The notes beneath the pieces are model-generated. The model was not told the origin of the DNA and searched no databases. It saw nothing but the letters and a program-made list of their open reading frames with translations. This document shows, in pieces, positions 30,760-36,848 of a DNA stretch of 36,848 nucleotides; position 1 is the stretch's first letter; each line of letters starts with the position of its first letter. The position numbers were made by a program, and so were the translations under genes. The stretch covers positions 1 through 36,848 of the forward strand of contig NZ_CAACUY010000076.1 of assembly GCF_900659615.1 (NCBI RefSeq), in the 5' to 3' direction. The stretch comes from Actinomadura fibrosa (GTDB lineage Bacteria; Actinomycetota; Actinomycetes; Streptosporangiales; Streptosporangiaceae).

Positions 30760-31805
30760 GGGCGCGTGCTGCCGCGGCGGACGAGGGACCAGGCCGCGGT
30801 CTCGGGGGCGGGTTCGCGACCGAGTGCGGCGTGGGCGCAGGCCGCGCCCTGGTCGCGCAGTGACTGGGCGACGGTGGTGAGGTCGAGCCGTGCGGCCTCG
30901 TCCGCGTCGTCCCAGCCGGTCACGGCGACGTCGTCGGGGACGGTCCGTCCGGCGGCGCGGACGGCGCGGAGGACGCCGGCGGCCTGCCGGTCGCTCATCG
31001 CGGCGATGGCGTCGGGGGGTTCGGGGGAGGCGAGGAGGGCCGCCGCGGCCTGTTCGGCCTCGGCGGCGTCGTTGCGGGCGCATACCGCGACGGGGATGTC
31101 GTGCCAGGCGAGGCCGGCGTCCTCGGCGGCCTGCCGGTAGCCGTCCAGCCGTTCGCGCGTGACGGGGAACCGGACGTCGGTGATGCCGGTGCCGCGGGTG
31201 ATCGTGCTGACGCGGTCGCGGGCGAGGGGGAAGCTCACGACGGCCGGGCGCCGGGCGCCGGTGAACGCGGCTGCGCCCACCGCGCGGGCGGCGGCGCGGT
31301 TGTCGATGCTGACGAGGGCGGTTCCTGGGAGGGCCGGTCCGCCGTGGACGGCGGCGGGGCGGCGTGTCGCCCGGACGGCCGCGAGGACCGGGTCGTCGTC
31401 GGAGGTCGTCCAGACGACGAAGCCGTCGACGGCGGCGTCGGTGACGCGCGGGACGTCGTCGGCGGCGCCGGTGATCGGCAGGATGGTCATGCCGTAGCCG
31501 CGGCCGGCGCAGACGTCGGCGATCCCGGCCAGGAAGGACGCGGCCTGGGGGTCCTCGAAGGCGTAGCTGAGGTGCTCGCCGAGGACCACGCCGAGCGTGC
31601 GGGTGCTGCCGCGGCGCAGGGACCGGGCGCTGGGGTCGGGTCCGGCGTAGCCGAGCCGGGCGGCCGCCGCGAGCACCTTGGCGCGGGCCTCGTCGGACAC
31701 GCGGTCGGGCCGGTTGTAGGTGTAGGAGGCGGTCATGACCGAGACGCCGGCCAGTTCGGCCACCCGTGCGAGCGTCACCCGCCTCGCGTTCGCGGACGCG
31801 TCCAT
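30756..31805 (-). CDS. LacI-family transcriptional regulator
   Basis: A 349-residue regulator. The N-terminal helix-turn-helix is VTLARVAELAGVSVMTASYTYNRPDRVSDEARAKV (10-44, partly quoted), slightly unusual in having SYTYNRP in place of SRVLNxP. The hinge RLGYAGPDPSARSLRRGSTRTLGVV leads to a periplasmic-binding-protein-like effector domain with VDGFVVWTTSDDD, DAIAAMSDRQAAGVLRAVRAAG and VAVTGWDDADEAARLDLTTVAQSL. The changed recognition helix implies a non-LacI-like operator. GGGTGGG lies before ATG 31805. It diverges from an MFS gene, and a shared operator covers that gap, so it likely controls the transporter and itself. The effector is unknown. Confidence 0.9.
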   Translation of the reverse strand: MDASANARRVTLARVAELAGVSVMTASYTYNRPDRVSDEARAKVLAAAARLGYAGPDPSARSLRRGSTRTLGVVLGEHLSYAFEDPQAASFLAGIADVCAGRGYGMTILPITGAADDVPRVTDAAVDGFVVWTTSDDDPVLAAVRATRRPAAVHGGPALPGTALVSIDNRAAARAVGAAAFTGARRPAVVSFPLARDRVSTITRGTGITDVRFPVTRERLDGYRQAAEDAGLAWHDIPVAVCARNDAAEAEQAAAALLASPEPPDAIAAMSDRQAAGVLRAVRAAGRTVPDDVAVTGWDDADEAARLDLTTVAQSLRDQGAACAHAALGREPAPETAAWSLVRRGSTRP

Positions 31806-31824
31806 GGTGCCCACCCTAGTGGCT

Positions 31825-31840
31825 TGTGTATCGTTACACA
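31825..31840. promoter_or_regulatory. LacI-type operator overlapping the MFS -10 box
   Basis: TGTGTATCGTTACACA is an inverted repeat (TGTGTA and TACACA) with the central CG typical of LacI-family operators and one centre mismatch. It contains TATCGT (31829-31834), a probable -10 box seven bases before the MFS GTG. Confidence 0.65.
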
Positions 31841-31841
31841 G

Positions 31842-33041
31842 GTGACTGCGCCAGCCCCCGGTGCGCCGCGCCGGATGATGTTCTCGGCCTTCGTGGCGTT
31901 CGCAGCGTTCGGCGCGTTCTGGGGTGTGTGGGGCGGCTCGGTGCCCCGGGTGCAGCAGCAGGCCGGGGTCGGCGACGGGCGGCTCGGTGTCGCGCTGCTG
32001 TTCGTGGGCGCCGGGGCGCTGCCCGCGATGCCGCTGGCGGGCCGGGCCCTGGACCGGTGGGGGCCGGCGGTCGCGGCGGCGGTCATCGCCGCCCTCGGCG
32101 TCGCGGGCACGGCGCTGGCGCTGACCGCGATGGGAACGGTGAGCCTGTGCGCGGGGCTGGCGTGCGTCGGAGCCGCCAGCGGCGCGGCGGACGTGGCGAT
32201 GAACGCGGTCGCGGGACGGGCCGAGACCGCCGCCGGGCGGCCCGTGATCACCCGCGCCCACGGCGTCTTCTCCAGCCTGGTGGTGCTCGCGAGCCTCGCC
32301 ACGGGTTTGGCGTCGGCCGCGTCGCTGCCGCTCGCGCTCCCGTTCGCGGTGGTCGCCGTCCTCTGCCTGACGGCCGGCGCCCTGCTCCTGGCCGCCCTCC
32401 CGAGGGAACCGGCGGCGGACACGGCGGCGCGCCTGGCGGATCAGGCGGCGGCGTCGACGGTGAAGGCGGCGGATGAGGCCGGGGGGCGGGGGATCGTGCC
32501 GTTGCTGCTCGTCGGGGTGCTGGGCGCGCTGGCGTTCGCCAGCGAGAACGCGCACCAGAGCTGGAGCGCGGTGTTCGCCCACGACGCGCTCGGCTCGGGG
32601 ACGGGCCTGAGCGCCGTCGCGCCCGCCGTGTTCGCGGGCACGGTCGCGGTCACGCGGTTCTCCGTCGGCGGCCTGGCCTCCGCCCGTGCCCGCGCCGTCC
32701 TGCTGTCCGGCGCGTCGGCCGCCGCGGCGGGCGCGGTCCTGATCGCGGCCGCGCCGACCCTGGCGATCGCCGGGCTGGGCCTCGCGGCGGCCGCCGCCGG
32801 GACGGCGGTGCTGTTCCCGACCCTGCTCGGGATCGTCTCGCGGAACGTCGAGGAGTCCGGTCGCGGCCGGGCGACCTCGGTCGTCACGACCGTGTCCTAC
32901 CTCGGGTTCCTCGCCGGTCCCGTGTACGTCGGGTTGTGGGCCGACGCCGTGGGGCTGCGCGGGGCGATGGTCGCGGTCGCGGCGCTCGGCGCCTGCCTGC
33001 TCGCGCTGACCCCGCCGTTGCTGCGCCTCAGCCGCCTGTAG
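31842..33041 (+). CDS. MFS transporter (YbjJ/FucP-like)
   Basis: A 399-residue 12-TM facilitator. GRALDRWGP near 65-73 stands for motif A, and ASGAADVAMNAVAGRAETAAGRPVITRAHGVFSSL (around 110-145, partly quoted) is a signature of the YbjJ-like group. ASENAHQSWSAVFAHDALGSG in the second half and EESGRGRATSVVTTVSYLGFLAGP follow. The GTG start at 31842 lies right after the operator, and the -10 box position predicts a leaderless transcript. The pairing with a LacI regulator suggests sugar or sugar-acid uptake, as FucP-like transporters do. It converges on the dienelactone hydrolase gene with a 16-base gap. Confidence 0.87.
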   Translation: MTAPAPGAPRRMMFSAFVAFAAFGAFWGVWGGSVPRVQQQAGVGDGRLGVALLFVGAGALPAMPLAGRALDRWGPAVAAAVIAALGVAGTALALTAMGTVSLCAGLACVGAASGAADVAMNAVAGRAETAAGRPVITRAHGVFSSLVVLASLATGLASAASLPLALPFAVVAVLCLTAGALLLAALPREPAADTAARLADQAAASTVKAADEAGGRGIVPLLLVGVLGALAFASENAHQSWSAVFAHDALGSGTGLSAVAPAVFAGTVAVTRFSVGGLASARARAVLLSGASAAAAGAVLIAAAPTLAIAGLGLAAAAAGTAVLFPTLLGIVSRNVEESGRGRATSVVTTVSYLGFLAGPVYVGLWADAVGLRGAMVAVAALGACLLALTPPLLRLSRL

Positions 33042-33057
33042 CGGAACGGGTCGGGCG

Positions 33058-33798
33058 TCAGCGGAGGCGGGCGGCGTAGAACGCCTCGATCGCCTGCCAG
33101 TGCCGGGCCTCGGCGTCCGCGTCGTGGGTCGGGTTGTCGGGCACGGCGAACCCGTGGCGGGCGTCGTAGAACTCGACGGTGTGCTCGACCCCGGCGCCGG
33201 TCAGCGCGGCCTCCAGCGCTTCGGCCTGTTCGGGGCCGAACGAGCCGTCGTCCTTCGCGGCGGCGACGTAGACCGCGGCGGTGATGCGGTCCGCCGCGCG
33301 GTGGGGGCTGGACGGGTCGTCGGCGACGCCGAGCCGCCCGCCGTGGACCGACACGGCGGCGGCGACCTTCGTCCCGAGCCCGCCCGCGGCGATGAGCGAC
33401 ATGCGGCCGCCGAGGCAGTACCCGATGGTGCCGACCGCGGTGCCGGCGACCTCGGGACGCGCCAGCAGGGCGTCGGCGTAGGCATCCGAATCGGCGACGA
33501 CCCGGTCGTTGGTGAGCTCCCGGGTGAGGGTGGCCAGGCGGGCCCGTTCGCCTTCGTCGGTGAACAGGGTGGCGGCGTCGAACGGCGTCCAGTCGCCGGC
33601 GCGGTAGTAGACGTCCGGGAGCAGGACGGCGTAACCGGAGTCCGCGAGGCGGTCGGCCATGCGGCGGAACGTCTCGCGCACCCCTCCGGCGTCGGGGAAC
33701 ATCACCACGCCCGGCCACGGGCCGCTGCCACCGGGGACGTGCAGGGACGCCTCGCACCGGCCGTCGGGCGTAGGGACCTGGACGTTCGGACGTGCCAT
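33058..33798 (-). CDS. Dienelactone hydrolase family protein
   Basis: A 246-residue alpha/beta hydrolase. The nucleophile elbow is GYCLGGR with Cys128, typical of dienelactone hydrolases (Cys instead of Ser). The acid is Asp183 or Asp184 in AAAKDDGS, and the His is His215 in DARHGFAVPDN, so the triad is complete. VVMFPDAGGVRETFRRMADRLADSGYAVLLPDVYYR (31-66, partly quoted) is the usual N-terminal half. Members hydrolyse dienelactones in chlorocatechol breakdown, but many have broader esterase roles. No catechol genes are nearby, so the substrate is open. It is monocistronic and converges with the MFS gene. Confidence 0.9.
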   Translation of the reverse strand: MARPNVQVPTPDGRCEASLHVPGGSGPWPGVVMFPDAGGVRETFRRMADRLADSGYAVLLPDVYYRAGDWTPFDAATLFTDEGERARLATLTRELTNDRVVADSDAYADALLARPEVAGTAVGTIGYCLGGRMSLIAAGGLGTKVAAAVSVHGGRLGVADDPSSPHRAADRITAAVYVAAAKDDGSFGPEQAEALEAALTGAGVEHTVEFYDARHGFAVPDNPTHDADAEARHWQAIEAFYAARLR

Positions 33799-33867
33799 GG
33801 CGCCGTCTCCGCGGACTCGTCACCGATGATCGCCGGAGCGTACCACCGCATTCCCCCGAGGCGGTGG

Positions 33868-34557
33868 TCAGTGTTCGCTGAACGCCGCTGCCACCTTGCG
33901 GACTCTGTCGCTTTCCAGGAAGGCGAGGGCTTCGGGTCGTCCGCCGCTTTCCCAGTGGTCGCAGAGAGTCAGGTAGAAGCCGAGTCGTTCGTCCGAATCA
34001 CGCGAGCGGAGAAAGGCGGCGACGTCGTCGAGGACTTCCCGAGGGTCTCCGGTGTCCAGCAGAACACGCCAGCCAGGAGTCATGAGCCAATAGTGCGGGG
34101 GCCGCCGTCGCTCAAGCGGACGCGTCAGGGATTTCTCGGCCGCCGAGGCGAACCGTTCGACCGTCCACCGGTCGAGCTCGGCCAGCGCCGCGTCATGGAC
34201 GAACGTCGCCAGATCCTGCGCCGCGGAGTCGTCACGCAGATCCACCCGCATCGGGCCCCCGCGGACCGCGTCCATGGTCAAGCCGAACGACAGGGCCCAG
34301 GAGAAGGTCGGCTGCACCAGAGGTTCGACGCCGGCGATGAAGCGGCCCCTCTCTGAGAAGGCACTGCGATCGAAACCGATCCAGGTAGCCGTCCACTCAA
34401 CCGGCTCCCGGACGAGTACCCGGTGCCAGCCATGGCCGCGAAGCCGCCACGTCCCCGGCAGGGTGGGCGCTAATTCCAGGGCTAATTCCTGCCATCGCCG
34501 TTGGAGCAGCTCGTTGTCGAAGATACCGAACTCGTCGAGGTCCACATCGTCGCTCAT
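33868..34557 (-). CDS. Hypothetical 229-residue protein
   Basis: I do not recognise this family. It is a soluble, acidic-start protein (MSDDVDLDEFGIFDNELLQRRW) with WRLRGHGWHRVLVREPVEWTATWIGFD (about 38-64) and TPGWRVLLDTGDPREVLDDVAAFLRSRDSDERL near the C-terminus. Its codon use is less GC-biased than flanking genes. ATG 34557 is chosen because the conserved-looking acidic start begins there; an in-frame start at 34590 is possible. No signal peptide or transmembrane segment is seen. It may belong to an immunity- or housekeeping-type accessory group, but this is not supported by a motif. Confidence 0.55.
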   Translation of the reverse strand: MSDDVDLDEFGIFDNELLQRRWQELALELAPTLPGTWRLRGHGWHRVLVREPVEWTATWIGFDRSAFSERGRFIAGVEPLVQPTFSWALSFGLTMDAVRGGPMRVDLRDDSAAQDLATFVHDAALAELDRWTVERFASAAEKSLTRPLERRRPPHYWLMTPGWRVLLDTGDPREVLDDVAAFLRSRDSDERLGFYLTLCDHWESGGRPEALAFLESDRVRKVAAAFSEH

Positions 34558-34673
34558 CACGCAATGATCGCAGATTCGCCGACGAACCACCGGCTATACG
34601 CAGTCATCACCCGCCTCAGGAAGTGCGGTAGTGCGGGTGCGCAACGCTTTGGCCCTCGAAGACCTCCGGGCGT

Positions 34674-36689
34674 TTACCAGCGAACGGGTAGGCGCCTTGG
34701 GCCGGTTACGAAGGTGGCTTCGCGCCAGGGGATCTCTTCCGGTGGCACGGCGAGTTCCAAGCGCGGGAACTCGGTGAGCAGGACGGTCAGCGCGGTCTGC
34801 ACCTCCAGGCGGGCGAGTCCGGCGCCCAGGCAGAAGTGGGCGCCGTGCCCGAAGGTCAGGTGCGCGGCGCCGTCGCGGGCGGGGTCGAACTCGGCGGGTG
34901 CGGGGAAGGCCTCGGGGTCGCGGTTGGCCTGCGCGAGCAGCGGCAGCACCGTCTCGCCCCGCTCGACGCGTCCCGAGGGGAGGTCGACGTCCTCCAGCGC
35001 CACGCGCGGCATGCCGTACTGGGCGGGGGTGGCGTGCCGCAGCGTCTCCTCGACCAGCGGGTCGGGCGCCGTGTAGTCGCCGGACGCGGCGGCGTCCGCG
35101 GCGAGGCGGCCGTAGAGGCCGCCGGTGACCAGGGTGTGGACGGCGGTGGCGATGAGGTTCGCGGTGGTCTCGTGGCCCGCGGTGATGAGGTTGATGACCA
35201 GGCTCACCAGCTCGGCCTCGGTCAGGACGTCGTCGCCGTCGTGCGCGGCGATCAGCTCGTCCAGCAGCGCCTCGCCGGGGGTGCGGCGGCGCTCGGCGAT
35301 CAGCGCGCGGACGTAGTCGCGGAACTCCCGGCTCGCCCTGGCCCGCTCGTCGGCGACGGCGTTGGACATGCTGAGCGTGGCCTCGGCCCAGTCCCGGAAG
35401 CGGTCCCGGTCGGCCTCGGGGACGCCCAGCAGCTCGCAGATCACCCGGACGGGCAGGGGGAAAACGAAGACCTGGACCAGGTCGGCGGGGGCGCCGTGCC
35501 CGGCCATCTCCGCCGCGAGCCGCCGGGTGATCTCGGTGACGCGCGGGCGCCAGGCCGCCACCTGGCGGGGCGCGAACGCGCCGGCCACGATGCGCCGGAG
35601 GCGGGTGTGCCGCGGCGGGTCCATGTTCAGCAGCGAGTCGCGGTCGTCGTTGATGTCGTCGCCGCGGACCATCCGGGCGCCGGTGCCGCGCCGCAGGTCC
35701 CGGCTGAACCGGGCGTCGGTGAGCATCTGCCGCACGTCGGCGTGGCGGTTGGACGTCCGCATCCGCTGGCCGCTCGGCAGGACGATCTCGGACAGCCCCG
35801 CCCGCGCGGTGTCCTCGGTCTCCTCGGTCGTCACCGGGCGTTCCCTCCCGTCGGTCCGGCCGGTGCCGCGGGGTGCGGCGTCCTTGCGGGCGACGCCGCA
35901 CAGGTAGTACTCGCCGCCCGGTCCGATCGGGGCGGTGTCGGCGTCGGGCCGCCATTCGTCCAGGTAGACGAGCCCGGGGTCGAGCAGGGTGCAGCCGTCG
36001 AAGAAGCGGAGCAGCTGGTCGCGGCCGCGGTGGGTCATGCCGGTGCTGGCCGCGTCGTAGACGGCGGTGGAGCTGGCGGTGAGGTCGTCGTCGCCGGTGA
36101 TGTGCGAGACCACCACGTGGCTGCCCGGCGCGAGGGCGTCCAGCAGCGTCGCGACCGCCTCGTGGGGGCCCTCCTCGTCGGTCAGGCAGTGCAGCACCGA
36201 CAGCAGCATCAGCCCGACGGGCCGGTCGAAGTCGAGGGCCTGCCGGATCGCGGGGTCGTCCAGGATCGCCCGGGGGTCGCGCAGGTCGTGCTCCAGCACC
36301 AGCGCGCCGCCGACCCCGCTGATCAGCGCGCGGCCGTGCGCGGCGACGACCGGGTCGTTGTCCACGTAGACGACCCGGGCGCCGGGGGCCAGCGCGTGCG
36401 CGACCTCGTGCACGTTGTTCCGCGTCGGCAGGCCCGTGCCGATGTCGAGGAACTGGCGGACGCCGGCCTCGACCAGGCAGCGGGTGGCCCGCCGCAGGAA
36501 CGCGCGGTTGGCGTGCGCCAGCCGGGGCGTGAACGGGGCGATGCGCAGGATCTCCGCGGCGGCGTCGCGGTCGGCCTGGTAGTTGTCCTTGCCGCCGAGG
36601 TAGTAGTCGTACATCCGCGCGACGTTCGGCGTCCGCAGGTCGATGGTGCGTGGCGTCCAGCCGTCCGCGGTGTCGACATGGCCGTCCAT
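34674..36689 (-). CDS. DUF574-type SAM methyltransferase fused to a cytochrome P450
   Basis: A 671-residue open frame with two complete domains. Residues 1-270 are a DUF574-type methyltransferase: NVARMYDYYLGGKDNYQADR (22-41, partly quoted), the SAM loop FLDIGTGLPTR (80-90), VVYVDNDPVV (106-115) and the terminal YYLCGVARK (261-269). Residues 286-671 are a bacterial P450: AGHETT (I helix), EETLR with ExxR, and the haem loop FGHGAHFCLG with its Cys. Between them lie about 17 residues with no stop. GGGAGGGAA and a GTG (at 35834) sit at the P450 start, so the P450 can probably also be made alone. The start ATG 36689 is used; GTG 36740 is an alternative. Together they may oxidise and methylate a secondary metabolite. 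Confidence 0.85.
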   Translation of the reverse strand: MDGHVDTADGWTPRTIDLRTPNVARMYDYYLGGKDNYQADRDAAAEILRIAPFTPRLAHANRAFLRRATRCLVEAGVRQFLDIGTGLPTRNNVHEVAHALAPGARVVYVDNDPVVAAHGRALISGVGGALVLEHDLRDPRAILDDPAIRQALDFDRPVGLMLLSVLHCLTDEEGPHEAVATLLDALAPGSHVVVSHITGDDDLTASSTAVYDAASTGMTHRGRDQLLRFFDGCTLLDPGLVYLDEWRPDADTAPIGPGGEYYLCGVARKDAAPRGTGRTDGRERPVTTEETEDTARAGLSEIVLPSGQRMRTSNRHADVRQMLTDARFSRDLRRGTGARMVRGDDINDDRDSLLNMDPPRHTRLRRIVAGAFAPRQVAAWRPRVTEITRRLAAEMAGHGAPADLVQVFVFPLPVRVICELLGVPEADRDRFRDWAEATLSMSNAVADERARASREFRDYVRALIAERRRTPGEALLDELIAAHDGDDVLTEAELVSLVINLITAGHETTANLIATAVHTLVTGGLYGRLAADAAASGDYTAPDPLVEETLRHATPAQYGMPRVALEDVDLPSGRVERGETVLPLLAQANRDPEAFPAPAEFDPARDGAAHLTFGHGAHFCLGAGLARLEVQTALTVLLTEFPRLELAVPPEEIPWREATFVTGPRRLPVRW
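35834..35849 (-). promoter_or_regulatory. Internal ribosome-binding site and GTG at the P450 domain
   Basis: On the minus strand GGGAGGGAA (35849-35841) lies six bases before GTG 35834-35832, in the linker of the fused gene and in frame with the P450. It is a strong actinomycete Shine-Dalgarno sequence and implies internal initiation or a recent fusion. Confidence 0.6.
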
Positions 36690-36810
36690 GGATCGCTCTG
36701 CACCCCGTTCGCCGGCACGGTTGGACGCGTGTCCGCCCACGGTACCCCGCGCGTGATCGCCCGGCTGCCTGAAACGTTCCTTTTGTGCAACGGCGCGTGC
36801 GGCGCGCCCC

Positions 36811-36848
36811 GCGGCGGCGCGCGGTCAGCGGCGGCGCGCGGTCAGCGG
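36811..36848. repeat. 17-base tandem repeat (two copies plus part) at the right edge
   Basis: GCGGCGGCGCGCGGTCA occurs at 36811-36827 and 36828-36844, and a third copy begins at 36845 where the window ends. As 17 is not a multiple of three, the repeat would shift frame in any coding sequence. Confidence 0.6.

Noticed and set aside
1..36848. CRISPR arrays, tRNAs, rRNAs and insertion sequences
   Set aside because: No spaced direct repeats, cloverleaf-like segments, rRNA landmarks or transposase signatures were found.

Overview
The window is very GC-rich DNA with dense, short-spaced operons, many GTG starts and several near-leaderless promoters. It carries a principal-type sigma factor with a Lys/Ala-rich N-terminal linker, o-succinylbenzoate-route menaquinone genes, KstR-like operators, an EACC1/caspase pair and a DUF574-type methyltransferase. 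Together these point to a filamentous actinomycete, perhaps of the Actinomadura/Thermomonosporaceae type. The genus is an inference.

Region 1 (1-13803) looks like a specialised-metabolite locus that continues off the left edge. A flavin-dependent halogenase (minus strand) runs in frame into a truncated short-chain dehydrogenase. A P1-family peptidase follows, also on the minus strand. A plus-strand run then encodes an NTF2-like protein, a TylF-type O-methyltransferase, a TauD/TfdA-type Fe(II)/2-oxoglutarate oxygenase, a 14-TM exporter, a divergent class I aminoacyl-tRNA-synthetase-like protein (ArgRS-like by eye), a GH3-type acyl-acid-amido synthetase, an HMG-CoA reductase fused to an APH-type kinase, a P-loop NMP-kinase-like protein, and an unrecognised 214-residue protein. 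Several neighbours overlap or nearly touch (7032/7035, 9965/9968, 12339/12349). No PKS or NRPS module is present. The set suggests a mevalonate-type or related acid building block that is made, phosphorylated and amide-coupled, then tailored by halogenation, hydroxylation and O-methylation. This is the most unusual part of the window.

Region 2 (13834-16553) is a two-gene EACC1-caspase conflict module on the minus strand. Region 3 (16667-18038) is an LLM-class flavin/F420 oxidoreductase and an NTF2-like gene, each preceded by a KstR-like operator, which suggests a link to steroid catabolism. Region 4 (18066-25643) is a mixed chromosomal stretch: an MFS transporter, YccF, small hypotheticals, a MarR/MFS divergent pair with two identical palindromes between them, a secreted DUF732-like protein, a Gfo/Idh/MocA oxidoreductase, and a rhodanese-FMN reductase pair.

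Region 5 (25744-30708) holds core genes: an RpoD/HrdB-type sigma factor with a possible SigR-type promoter, a CDF metal transporter, and divergent menE and menB. Region 6 (30756-36848) has a LacI regulator divergent from an MFS gene with a shared operator, a dienelactone hydrolase, a hypothetical gene, and a DUF574-type methyltransferase fused in frame to a cytochrome P450 that keeps its own ribosome-binding site and GTG start. Three strong hairpin terminators (23729, 25658, 30721) separate transcription units. I saw no rRNA, tRNA, CRISPR array or insertion sequence.
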